DNA of 64,000 bases from Acinetobacter marinus (lineage in GTDB: Bacteria; Pseudomonadota; Gammaproteobacteria; Pseudomonadales; Moraxellaceae). The position numbers and the translations under genes were made by a program. The notes below the pieces were generated by a model. It made no database searches, was not told the origin of the DNA, and was given only the letters and a program-made list of their open reading frames with translations. Numbering within the stretch: position 1 is the first letter of the stretch; each line of letters opens with the position of its first letter. The DNA is taken from the NCBI RefSeq assembly GCF_900096915.1, contig NZ_FMYK01000008.1, positions 30,874 through 94,873 of the forward strand, read 5' to 3'. Shown piece by piece: positions 24,079 to 32,383 of the stretch.

Positions 24079-24924
24079 ATGTTTAAGAAAAAACAATCAG
24101 CAGTCAGATGGATCGTCGGTGGAAGTAGTGGTATCGGCTTGGAGTTAGCAAAACGCTATCTACAAGCAGGCGATAAAGTCTGTATTTTTGCCCATGCAGA
24201 AGTCGATGAGGCAGTACAACAACTGAAAAAATCGGTTAAAAATGCCAAACAAGCCGAGCAAAACATTCAAGGCTATACGCTTGATGTGCTGAATATTCCA
24301 CAGATCGAGCAACATTTTGCACAAGCCAACCAAGACATGTCATTACCAATGACCGTGATCAACTGCGCAGGAATTGTTTATGCTGTACCGTTTGAAGAAC
24401 AAACATCTGATCAGTTTGAGCGTCAGATCAACATTAATCTGAGCGGCAGTCGCAATGTAGCATCCGTAGCATTGCCGTATCTCAAACAAGCCCGAGGACA
24501 AAGCAAGCAAAATCCTAAATTGGTCTTGGTGGCTTCGATGGCGGGCATACTGGGCTGTTATGGCTATGCAGGCTATTGTGCCTCGAAGTTTGGTACGATT
24601 GGTTTGGCGGATGTACTCCGTTTAGAGTTGAAATCGCAAAACATCGATGTGGCTGTGGTCTGTCCGCCTGAGATCGAAACGCCAATGGTGTTTGAAGAAA
24701 GAAAAATTGGCTCAAAAATTACCACGCAACTCAAACAGATGGGTGGCTCGCTCAAAGTCGAACCTGCCTGCAAAGAAATCATGGCTGGGATTCAGAGCGA
24801 TGCATTTTTTATTATTCCAGGCAAACAAGCCCGTGTGCTGAAACGCTTGATCGGTATGTTTCCGATGGTGGCTAGACAGCAAGTCGATAAACAATTGGCT
24901 GAAATCATGGCGAAAAGTGCTTAA
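24079..24924 (+). CDS. Short-chain dehydrogenase/reductase (SDR)
   Basis: 281 aa. Classical SDR with the cofactor loop WIVGGSSGIGLELAKRYL (variant of TGxxxGIG), the structural NCAGIVYA, the catalytic Ser in LVLVASMAGILG and Tyr-x-x-x-Lys in YAGYCASKFG. The ATG at 24079 has AGGAAAATAGG immediately upstream; a start at 24049 would add ten unlikely residues. It lies about 90 bases after the monooxygenase, probably in the same transcript, and is followed by a terminator. It would oxidise an alcohol or reduce a ketone belonging to the same pathway. Confidence 0.9.
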   Translation: MFKKKQSAVRWIVGGSSGIGLELAKRYLQAGDKVCIFAHAEVDEAVQQLKKSVKNAKQAEQNIQGYTLDVLNIPQIEQHFAQANQDMSLPMTVINCAGIVYAVPFEEQTSDQFERQININLSGSRNVASVALPYLKQARGQSKQNPKLVLVASMAGILGCYGYAGYCASKFGTIGLADVLRLELKSQNIDVAVVCPPEIETPMVFEERKIGSKITTQLKQMGGSLKVEPACKEIMAGIQSDAFFIIPGKQARVLKRLIGMFPMVARQQVDKQLAEIMAKSA

Positions 24925-24936
24925 ATAATTCAACCT

Positions 24937-24976
24937 AAACCCATCGTATGATCAATATTGTACGATGGGTTTTATA
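24937..24976. terminator. Terminator between SDR and alpha/beta hydrolase
   Basis: AAACCCATCGTA and TACGATGGGTTT form a 12-bp perfect stem followed by TTATATTTT on the plus strand. It serves the SDR transcript and could act for the convergent hydrolase gene as well. Confidence 0.8.
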
Positions 24977-24986
24977 TTTTGGATAC

Positions 24987-25838
24987 TCACAGTGTTAAAT
25001 CAGGCTGTGCTTCATGATCCATCTCAATTTTTTGTAATTGCTCATGTAATCGTTGTGCCAGTAATTCAGGTTGTATGGCTTGCGGTACATGCCCTGTATC
25101 CATTGTGATTACTGCATCTACAGGTTGCAATTGATACATTAGACGTTGCATGCGAATGTCGAGAGATTGATCTTTTAAGGCTTCGACATATATTTTTTTC
25201 ACCTGTGCAAAGCGTTGCGCTGTCAAAATCGGTCGCAGATCACGTCCTGATTCAGGCTGTGGCTTAAGCTGTGCGATGAGCTGTTGTGCCAGCTCAGACG
25301 CACAATCTTGCAGGAATATTTTCTGTGCACCTTCGGCACTAACCATACTTTTGCCATCTTCAAAGCGGAGATACGGCGCAATGCCTTGAAAATTCATCTG
25401 CGGAAATGCTTTTTCACAGTGTTGGATAAAATCTAAAAAAGTACTGCCCGAAGGTAATAGCATGCCCACCAGATAGATGAGGCATTCAATTTTTTCGGGA
25501 ATCATTTCTGCGACTTGGCTAATGGTCAGACCACCACCACTATGCCCGAGCAGAACAACGGATTCACCGAGTTTTTCAATATAATCACAAACGTAGGTGC
25601 TGTAACCCTGTAAATCTGCGCTGTAGTGAGTATATTTTCTCAGCTCAGATTGTATTTGATATGGCTGTTGGGTGTTCAATGGTTTGCTATGGTCATGATC
25701 TGGTGTAATAAAACAGCCATTTTCTGGCAAATCCAACGCATGCACCAGCCAGCCGATTTGTTCTAAATATGGCGTCAATAGTGCAAATGACCAACTGCCT
25801 TGCCATGCGCCGTGCACCAATACGATATGCTTAGCCAT
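24987..25838 (-). CDS. Alpha/beta hydrolase (esterase-like)
   Basis: 283 aa. Cytoplasmic alpha/beta hydrolase. The oxyanion-hole motif is HGAWQGSWSF, the nucleophile elbow VVLLGHSGGGLTISQV (Ser), and the catalytic His lies in MDTGHVPQAIQP with an Asp just upstream. It resembles plant methylesterase/salicylate-binding-protein-like hydrolases found in many bacteria. The start overlaps the end of the oxygenase gene by 8 bases, so translation is probably coupled. Being next to the monooxygenase/SDR genes, it could hydrolyse an ester or lactone formed by a Baeyer-Villiger reaction, but this is inference. Confidence 0.85.
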   Translation of the reverse strand: MAKHIVLVHGAWQGSWSFALLTPYLEQIGWLVHALDLPENGCFITPDHDHSKPLNTQQPYQIQSELRKYTHYSADLQGYSTYVCDYIEKLGESVVLLGHSGGGLTISQVAEMIPEKIECLIYLVGMLLPSGSTFLDFIQHCEKAFPQMNFQGIAPYLRFEDGKSMVSAEGAQKIFLQDCASELAQQLIAQLKPQPESGRDLRPILTAQRFAQVKKIYVEALKDQSLDIRMQRLMYQLQPVDAVITMDTGHVPQAIQPELLAQRLHEQLQKIEMDHEAQPDLTL

Positions 25839-26778
25839 ACGTTCTCCGATACATTTCGATAAAGTGTTGTTCTACCGTGGTCGCTGGATATTTCGCAGTT
25901 TGTGTGTCATCAAGACAGCAATTTAAACAGGACACTTGATAATCTGGATTGCCTGCAAAGAAAAAGGGCACAGAATAACGCTCTCGTCCTGAACGATTGA
26001 TGACACGGTGTAGCGTGGATTTGTAACGATCATTGGTCCAGCGAGCGATTAAATCCCCAAGATTGACCACATAAGTGCCTTCGATTGGCGGGGCATCGAT
26101 CCAATCTTGATGCTGATTATCCCAAACTTGTAAACCACCATTCTGATCTTGGAGCAATAAGGTGAGTGCGCCAAAGTCGGTATGTGCACCGCAACCTTTT
26201 TCATTAGGTTCGGGATTGGCAGGTTGTGGCGGATAGTGTAATAAACGCAGAGTAATCAAGGCATCCTGACTAAAAGTGTCAAAATAAAACTCATCTAAGT
26301 TTAAAGACAATGCCAATCCTCGCATCAAGGTTTTGGCGAGCTGTTCGAGTTGGGCTTGATACGCCATCATGGTGTCGGCAAAGCCATCCAGTTCGGTTGG
26401 CCATTGATTGGGGCCATGATTGAACTTCTTTTGGTGCACTTCGATACTATTTGGTGCATATTCACGCCCACAATAGAAGCCTTCTTTCAAATCTGCGGGT
26501 GTGCCAGCTTCCAAAGTTTGGTTTTTCAGTGGCTCATAACCTCGATTGGCGATCGATAAATTTTTATGAATTCGGTTTTTTTGCTGTTCATCTAAGGCAA
26601 AAAATTGCTGACTTTGTGCAAAAACTTGCTGTTGTAAATTGGCATCAATGCCGTGGTTTTGGATATAAAAGAATCCTTTGTCCAGACAGGTCTGACCAAT
26701 AGTTTTAGCAACCGCTATTCGCTCACTTTTTTGTTCGCTAAATAATCCCGCAATATCGATGACAGGAATGCTTTGCAT
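25831..26778 (-). CDS. Isopenicillin N synthase-like 2-oxoglutarate/Fe(II) oxygenase
   Basis: 315 aa. Non-haem iron oxygenase with the N-terminal DIOX_N domain (IPVIDIAGLFSEQ) and the 2OG-Fe(II) core. The iron ligands are seen in GCGAHTDFGALTLL (His-x-Asp) and STLHRVINRSGRERYSVPFF (distal His and the Arg-x-Ser that binds 2-oxoglutarate). The start is the ATG at 26778 with AAGGAAATACATC before it; 26814 would add a non-conserved N-terminus. It is divergent from a nucleobase permease gene (start 26946) and coupled to the hydrolase downstream. The substrate is unknown. Confidence 0.88.
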   Translation of the reverse strand: MQSIPVIDIAGLFSEQKSERIAVAKTIGQTCLDKGFFYIQNHGIDANLQQQVFAQSQQFFALDEQQKNRIHKNLSIANRGYEPLKNQTLEAGTPADLKEGFYCGREYAPNSIEVHQKKFNHGPNQWPTELDGFADTMMAYQAQLEQLAKTLMRGLALSLNLDEFYFDTFSQDALITLRLLHYPPQPANPEPNEKGCGAHTDFGALTLLLQDQNGGLQVWDNQHQDWIDAPPIEGTYVVNLGDLIARWTNDRYKSTLHRVINRSGRERYSVPFFFAGNPDYQVSCLNCCLDDTQTAKYPATTVEQHFIEMYRRTYG

Positions 26779-26945
26779 GATGTATTTCCTTTTGTTTAAA
26801 AATATAAATGACACAAGCTATAGAAGCAATTTGCATACCATGTAGCGCATTTGAACCAAGCATAAAAAATAATTGGCACAACGCTTGCATTGATCAATAA
26901 AAATGCACTCCCAGCATCTGAATATTGAACAATTGAGGTAAGACC

Positions 26946-28322
26946 ATGGATATTGCGGATACAAAACGCTCCCCCGAGCATGAGCAACTCGGTATGGCAA
27001 AAAATCTGAGCTTCGGCTTACAACACGTATTAACCATGTATGGTGGTCTGATTGCAGCACCGATGGTGGTTGGGTCAGCGATTGGTTTGGAATCTGCGCA
27101 GATCGCCATGTTGATCACGGCATCGATTTTGATCGGTGGTTTGGCGACTTTACTTCAGACCTTAGGTACCAAGTGGTTTGGTTCACAGCTTCCGATCGTA
27201 CAAGGCACCTCATTTGCTGCCGTGTCAGGCATGATTGCGATTGGTACGACGGGGGGCGGTTTTCAGAGCATCTTAGGCGCAGTGATGGTCAGCTCGGTGT
27301 TTGGGATATTGATCGCACCGTTCTTCTCAAAAATCGTGCGCTTTTTCCCGCCGATCGTCACAGGTTCGATCATTACTATCATTGGTGTGTCGCTGATGCC
27401 TGTAGCGATTCGCTGGATCATGGGCGGCAATCCCAAAGCAGAAACATGGGGTTCGCTGGCTAATCTCGGTATGGCTGGTCTGACCTTGGTGTTTTTATTA
27501 TTACTGACTAAATTTGGGACACCTGCGATTAAACGCTTATCGATTTTGATTGCGATTGTACTTGGGACGGTTGCAGCCTTGTTGATGGGTTATGCTGATT
27601 TTTCTAAAGTCGGTGAAGGCTCATGGTTGGCATTACCAAACTTCCTTGCATTTGGCGCGCCAGTCTTTGAGTTATCTGCGATTTTGTCGATGATGGTGGT
27701 CACCATCGTAATTTTAACTGAAACCACAGCCAGTATTTTGGCTATTGGTGAGATCGTCGGCACCAAAGTAGATAGCCCACGCATCGCCAATGGTTTACGT
27801 GCGGATATGTTGTCTTCAGCTGTTGCACCATTCTTCGGCGCATTTATGCAATGTGCGTTCGTGCAAAATGTAGGTTTGGTGGCGATTACTGGGGTAAAAA
27901 GCCGTTTTGTGGTCGCAACTGGCGGTGCGATCTTGGTGGTTCTCGGTCTATTACCAATTTTCGGGCGTTTGGTGGCAGCGATTCCAGCACCAGTTCTTGG
28001 CGGTGCGGGCATTGTGCTGTTTGGTAGTGTGGCGGTGAGCGGGATTCGTACCTTATCAAAAGTAGATTATCAACAACAATCTAATATGATCATCGTTGCC
28101 GTGGCACTGTGTGCGGGCATCATCCCATTGATTAGTCCAGAATTCTTTAGCCAAATGCCAAAAGCGGTTCAAACCTTCTTCCACTCTGGTGTGAGTGCGA
28201 CTTGTGTATTTGCGGTGATTTTAAACTTGTTCTTTAACCATTTTAAAACGACTAAAGATCAACAACTTGAAATGAACACTGACAAGCATGAACTTGAAGC
28301 ACATCAGCCAATCAAACCATAA
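26946..28322 (+). CDS. Nucleobase:cation symporter-2 family permease (xanthine/uric acid type)
   Basis: 458 aa. Inner-membrane transporter with about 14 membrane segments. The NAT/NCS2 signature QNVGLVAITGVKSR is present, preceded by the conserved FGAFMQCAF segment. The conserved LPIVQGTSFAAVSGM and TASILAIGEIVG elements, near TM3 and TM8, also fit UraA/UacT-like permeases. The C-terminal tail is acidic and cytoplasmic. Xanthine or uric acid is the usual substrate of this branch, but uracil cannot be excluded. It is divergent from the oxygenase and shares its 167-base upstream region. Confidence 0.88.
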   Translation: MDIADTKRSPEHEQLGMAKNLSFGLQHVLTMYGGLIAAPMVVGSAIGLESAQIAMLITASILIGGLATLLQTLGTKWFGSQLPIVQGTSFAAVSGMIAIGTTGGGFQSILGAVMVSSVFGILIAPFFSKIVRFFPPIVTGSIITIIGVSLMPVAIRWIMGGNPKAETWGSLANLGMAGLTLVFLLLLTKFGTPAIKRLSILIAIVLGTVAALLMGYADFSKVGEGSWLALPNFLAFGAPVFELSAILSMMVVTIVILTETTASILAIGEIVGTKVDSPRIANGLRADMLSSAVAPFFGAFMQCAFVQNVGLVAITGVKSRFVVATGGAILVVLGLLPIFGRLVAAIPAPVLGGAGIVLFGSVAVSGIRTLSKVDYQQQSNMIIVAVALCAGIIPLISPEFFSQMPKAVQTFFHSGVSATCVFAVILNLFFNHFKTTKDQQLEMNTDKHELEAHQPIKP

Positions 28323-28391
28323 ATAATGTGTTAAACGGCGAATTAAAAAAACAGAAAAGTTAAATCATCAGAAAATGCTCATTTAAGATGT

Positions 28392-28427
28392 AAAAAAACC
28401 GCTGAGATCAACTCAGCGGTTTTTTTG
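28392..28427. terminator. Bidirectional terminator between permease and porin
   Basis: AAAAAAACCGCTGAG, a short loop and CTCAGCGGTTTTTTT: a perfect stem flanked by A and T runs, suited to both convergent transcripts. Confidence 0.9.
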
Positions 28428-28457
28428 ATTTGGCTTAAGTGTTATAGGTGTGACAGA

Positions 28458-29240
28458 TTAGAAACGATGTTTCGCTGCAATACCAAAGCTGTTGTAGTCG
28501 TTGTCATTGGTGTCACCAAAGCCAACACGACCTTCTAGGCTGGTATTTTGCGTAATGAATTTACGGGCATTGATACCGAATTCACTGTTGTCGGTTAAAT
28601 CATTGCTGTAGTAGTCCGCACCAACGCTGAAGCTGTTGTCGATGAAGTAGTCCGCAGCAAGGTTATATTCATCCAAGTCACCAAATGCTGCGCCCGCTTC
28701 AAGATTCACTGCATTGTCACCGATTTGGGTCACATATTTGGCACGTAATGTTGGATCTACGCCATCATCATCGTCGGCATCCCAACCACGTGCACCCACT
28801 GCGATCAACAAGTTTGGTACAGGTAAATAACCGACTTCTGCGCTATATGTGGTCAGATCATTATCAATGTCTGCATCATCATATTCATAGTTAGTTTTGG
28901 CAATGTCACCGCTAACATAGAAGTTCGAATTCGGTACGAAATATTCCACACCAGCGCCATAGGTATTGGTATCTAAGTCGCCTTGATCTTGGAAAGTCGC
29001 ACCAGCGTGCACATTACTTGCACGGTTGACAAATGCTGCTTCAGCTAAAGGTGCATTCTTGTCCTCAACTGGATTGAAGTAGTAAGTACCACCAAGGTCA
29101 AATGCGCTACCAGAATCGCCATTGTCTGGATCGACATAGCCTGCACCAGCCCCAACTTCAAATTGATAGGCATTGGCATTAACCATCGCAAAAGAACTAG
29201 ATGCTGCAAGGATAGCAGTAGCAAGTGTTAACTTATTCAT
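28458..29240 (-). CDS. Outer-membrane porin of the Omp33-36 type
   Basis: 260 aa. A Sec signal peptide (MNKLTLATAILAASSSFAMVNANA) is followed by a beta-barrel of alternating aromatic strands and Asp-rich turns, ending in HRF. The mature start YQFEVGAGAGYVDPDN and the PLAEAAFVNRASNVHAG segment strongly resemble A. baumannii Omp33-36 as I remember it. A GGAGG sits 6 bases before the ATG at 29240; an in-frame TTG further upstream is rejected. Its promoter is at 29285-29312. The substrate is unknown. Confidence 0.85.
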   Translation of the reverse strand: MNKLTLATAILAASSSFAMVNANAYQFEVGAGAGYVDPDNGDSGSAFDLGGTYYFNPVEDKNAPLAEAAFVNRASNVHAGATFQDQGDLDTNTYGAGVEYFVPNSNFYVSGDIAKTNYEYDDADIDNDLTTYSAEVGYLPVPNLLIAVGARGWDADDDDGVDPTLRAKYVTQIGDNAVNLEAGAAFGDLDEYNLAADYFIDNSFSVGADYYSNDLTDNSEFGINARKFITQNTSLEGRVGFGDTNDNDYNSFGIAAKHRF

Positions 29241-29284
29241 AAAATCCTCCAAAAATTGGAATTAAAATTTTTTGTTACATTTCT

Positions 29285-29312
29285 AGTCTAAGAAATATTG
29301 CAATTGAGTCAA
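29285..29312 (-). promoter_or_regulatory. Promoter of the porin gene
   Basis: On the minus strand TTGACT (29312-29307) and TAGACT (29290-29285) are separated by 16 bases, about 45 bases upstream of the porin start. The remaining spacer up to prfB (29313-29636) is A/T-rich and shows nothing clear. Confidence 0.6.
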
Positions 29313-29636
29313 ATTTTCTTAGTTACGTCCTGTGAACTTGTAGGTAGGTTGTGTAACATTGATGAAATATATGCATTTAACTTATTGAAAATTAATAATT
29401 AAAAATTGTGTTAAGTTTCATCAATAAATTGTTAATCTCTGTATGTATTTAAATTTTGATTAAATATCATGCAATATATTCAGAAAATATGGACATACTT
29501 CGCTGGATTTTGTTGGTGTTTTAGATGGATTAAAAGAGCTAAACAGGCAGATAAAAGACCATATCAAGCAAGGTGAGCTTGGGTGAGTAATGTGCTAAAA
29601 TGTGCGCTAATTTTTTGTGTTATGACAGTTTATATT

Positions 29637-30732
29637 ATGGAAATTAATCCTTTTGTACTTCGATTAAAAGATTTGACCGATCGTGGCGATATGTTACGGG
29701 GGTATCTTTGACTACGATCTGAAGAAAGAACGCTTAGAAGAAGTGTTGCGTGAATTAGAAGATCCAGCGATTTGGAACGATCAAGCGCGTGCGCAAGCCA
29801 TCGCCAAAGAAAAAGGCGCATTGGAAAATAGTGTCGGTGTCTTAGATCAGCTCGCTGAGCAATTGGTCGATGCGCAGGCGATGCTCGACTTGGCAGTAGA
29901 AGCAGAAGATGAAAGCCTGCTCGATGATGTCACTGCAGAACTTGATACCGCAGAACAAGCCTTAGAAAAATTAGAATTCCAACGCATGTTTAGCAATCCG
30001 ATGGATCCAAATCCGTGTTTCGTCGAAATTCAATCAGGTTCGGGTGGTACAGAGGCGCAGGACTGGGCATCCATGCTACTTCGTATGTATATGCGCTGGA
30101 TCGAACGTCATGGCTTCAAAGCCGATTTGATGGAAGTTTCTGATGGCGATGTGGCAGGGATTAAGTCGGCGACGATTCGAGTCGATGGTGAGTTTGCCTA
30201 TGGCTGGTTGCGTACTGAGTCTGGCGTGCATCGTCTGGTGCGTAAATCACCATTTGACAGCAACAATAACCGTCATACCTCGTTCTCTGCGGTGTTTGTG
30301 TCGCCTGAGATTGATGACAATATCGAGATTGATATTAATCCAGCTGACGTGCGAACTGATACCTACCGTGCCTCGGGTGCAGGTGGTCAGCACATTAACA
30401 AAACGGATTCGGCAGTGCGTCTGACTCATGCCCCAACAGGTATTGTGGTAGCGTGTCAAAACCAGCGTTCACAACATGCCAACCGTGATGCAGCATGGAA
30501 ACAGCTTCGTGCAAAACTCTATGAACTTGAGATGAAAAAGCGTAACGAAGCAGCCCAAGCGCTCGAAGATACCAAGTCAGACATTGGCTGGGGCAGTCAG
30601 ATTCGCTCTTATGTGTTGGATGATTCACGTATCAAAGATTTGCGTACCAATATTGAAACTTCAAATACTAAAGCGGTATTAGACGGTGACTTGGATAAAT
30701 TTATTGAAGCGAGTTTGAAGCAAGGATTGTAA
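29637..30732 (+). CDS. prfB: Peptide chain release factor 2, with programmed +1 frameshift
   Basis: 364 aa as join(29637..29708, 29710..30732). The ATG frame reads MEINPFVLRLKDLTDRGDML then RGYL and meets TGA at 29709-29711. The classical shift site CTT-TGA-C is preceded by a GGGGG internal Shine-Dalgarno-like run (29698-29702), so ribosomes shift to the frame starting with GAC at 29710. The product recognises UAA and UGA; the GGQ motif is in YRASGAGGQHINKTDSAVRL, and the stop-recognising tripeptide lies in LVRKSPFDSNN (SPF). Length fits E. coli RF2 (365). Confidence 0.97.
29699..29712 (+). promoter_or_regulatory. prfB autoregulatory frameshift site
   Basis: GGGGTATCTTTGAC: a purine-rich pairing site, the slippery CTT and the in-frame TGA followed by C. 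When RF2 is scarce, termination at this UGA is slow and the +1 shift yields full-length RF2. This is a known feedback mechanism. Confidence 0.95.
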
Positions 30733-30741
30733 AAAAATCCG

Positions 30742-30760
30742 TGTGAAATTCTTTTTCACA
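30742..30760 (+). terminator. Weak hairpin after prfB
   Basis: TGTGAAA and TTTCACA form a 7-bp stem 10 bases after the prfB stop. It has no good T-run, so terminator activity is uncertain. Confidence 0.35.
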
Positions 30761-30776
30761 AATTAAATATTAAATA

Positions 30777-30858
30777 AATTCAGCACCTTGAATTTATATC
30801 GTAAAAAATAGATTTAAATATCGAAAAATTACGATATAGTGTATTCAGGTGCTGAATT
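30777..30858. promoter_or_regulatory. Nested inverted repeat upstream of the ArsR-type regulator
   Basis: Outer arms AATTCAGCACCT (30777-30788) and AGGTGCTGAATT (30847-30858) are perfectly complementary. Inner arms ATATCGTAA (30796-30804) and TTACGATAT (30829-30837) are also perfect, and both pairs share nearly the same centre (about 30817). The 82-base structure ends 32 bases before the regulator start, the usual place for an autoregulatory operator. Confidence 0.7.
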
Positions 30859-30890
30859 AATTGATTCATTTCGATCATTGATAGAGATTT

Positions 30891-31193
30891 ATGGATACCG
30901 AGGCAATATTCAAGGCGTTGGCAAACCCAGTTCGTCGGCAGATTTTACAGTGGTTACGTGCCCCAGAGCAGTATCTACCCGTAGAATTACACGACTGTAT
31001 CGTGCCTGGCAGTATGTGCGCAGGGCATATCGAACGCCTTGGTGGTGTGTCGCAATCGACCATGTCCAACCATCTCTCGGTGTTACAACAAGCAGGTCTG
31101 ATCACTGTGCACAAGCGTGGACAATGGTCATACTTCACCCGCAATGAAGACTTAATTCAGCAATATATTGAATACTTAAAAGACGCATTATAA
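30891..31193 (+). CDS. ArsR-family transcriptional regulator
   Basis: 100 aa. Winged-helix repressor of the ArsR/SmtB fold. It starts FKALANPVRRQILQWL, a typical alpha1-alpha2 region, and has the recognition helix SQSTMSNHLSVLQQAGLI and the wing TVHKRGQWSYFTRN. Two Cys residues (DCIVPGSMCAGH) may sense thiol-reactive compounds or metals, but the classical ELCVCDL motif of ArsR is absent. It sits 19 bases before the old-yellow-enzyme gene, probably as its regulator, and behind a nested palindrome. Confidence 0.88.
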   Translation: MDTEAIFKALANPVRRQILQWLRAPEQYLPVELHDCIVPGSMCAGHIERLGGVSQSTMSNHLSVLQQAGLITVHKRGQWSYFTRNEDLIQQYIEYLKDAL

Positions 31194-31212
31194 GCCGTCA
31201 TGTGAGGTCAAA

Positions 31213-32277
31213 ATGGCTGAGTTAAATACACCGTTACAAGTCGGTGATGTAGAGATTTCAAATCGTTTGGTACTTGCACCATTGACACGTGCACGTTCTG
31301 GCGAGATTCGTGTCCCGAATGATCTGAACGTCGAATACTATCGTCAACGTGCCAATGCGGGATTGATGCTCACCGAGGCGATCGTGATTAGTCCAACGGC
31401 GGTCGGCTATGAACATACGCCTGGCTTATATAATGCAGAACAAGTCGCAGGCTGGAAAAAAGTCGTTGATGCAGTACATGAGCAAGGTTCAAAAATCTTT
31501 GCACAGCTCTGGCATGTAGGGCGTATTTCACATCCAGACTTGCTAAATGGTGAAACGCCAGTATCTGCCAGTGCAGTGCAAGCCGATGGTCATGTCAGCT
31601 TGCTTCGCCCGAAGCGTCCATTTGAAACACCACGTCCATTGTCGATTGAAGAAATTAAAAGCATTGTCCAAGATTATAAAAATGCCGCAGCACTTGCCAA
31701 ACAAGCAGGCTTTGATGGGGTCGAACTGCATGCAGCCAACGGTTATTTGATTGATCAATTCTTACAAAGCTCAACCAATCTGCGTGATGATGAATATGGC
31801 GGTGCGATCGAAAATCGTGCACGTTTATTATTAGAAGTGGTTGATGCCTTTATCGAGGTATGGGGTGCAGGTCGAGTCGGCGTGCATCTTGCGCCCCGTA
31901 TGGATGCGCATGACATGGGTGATGCCAATCCGAGTGAAACCTTTGGCTATGCCGTGGAACAACTCAGCCAGCGTGGCATCGCATTTATCTTTGCTCGTGA
32001 GTATCAGGCGGAAGACAGTCTAAGTCCTGAACTTCGTGCCAAGTTTAAAGGCGTGTGGATTGCCAATGAAAAGCTCACAGCTGAATCTGCAAAACAGATC
32101 CTTGCTGAGGGTAAAGCCGATGCGGTGGCATTTGGCTTAGCCTATATCGCTAATCCTGACCTGTATCAGCGTTTACTCGACAATGCACCATTGAATCGAG
32201 TTAATCCAGAAACCTTATACGGACGCACTGCAGAAGGTTATACCGATTATCCTGCACTGGAAAAAGCAGACGCTTAA
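31213..32277 (+). CDS. Old yellow enzyme family alkene reductase (NemA type)
   Basis: 354 aa. FMN-dependent reductase of alpha,beta-unsaturated carbonyls, nitroesters or maleimides. The TIM barrel begins PLQVGDVEISNRLVLAPLTR. The substrate-binding pair is in GVELHAANGYLIDQFL (His and Asn), and AQLWHVGRISHP is the conserved loop after strand 3. ADAVAFGLAYIANPDL near the end binds the flavin phosphate. It is in an operon with the ArsR-type regulator, in line with induction by electrophiles, as for NemR-NemA in E. coli with a different regulator family. Confidence 0.92.
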   Translation: MAELNTPLQVGDVEISNRLVLAPLTRARSGEIRVPNDLNVEYYRQRANAGLMLTEAIVISPTAVGYEHTPGLYNAEQVAGWKKVVDAVHEQGSKIFAQLWHVGRISHPDLLNGETPVSASAVQADGHVSLLRPKRPFETPRPLSIEEIKSIVQDYKNAAALAKQAGFDGVELHAANGYLIDQFLQSSTNLRDDEYGGAIENRARLLLEVVDAFIEVWGAGRVGVHLAPRMDAHDMGDANPSETFGYAVEQLSQRGIAFIFAREYQAEDSLSPELRAKFKGVWIANEKLTAESAKQILAEGKADAVAFGLAYIANPDLYQRLLDNAPLNRVNPETLYGRTAEGYTDYPALEKADA

Positions 32278-32383
32278 TTTGCATGGGCAAAGTAAAGGGT
32301 AGTTAATAACCAAAATAAGCACTCGTTACGATGGATAGCGAGTGCCGACAACAAATTTGAATTTTGCAAAGATTTGGGTGAAT

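Noticed and set aside
29637..29711. prfB as a frameshifted pseudogene
   Set aside because: The in-frame TGA with CTTTGAC and the upstream G-run is the known programmed site; the rest is intact.
30839..31147. 102-aa frame overlapping the ArsR gene on the same strand
   Set aside because: It is in another frame of the clear ArsR-type gene and begins inside the palindrome.
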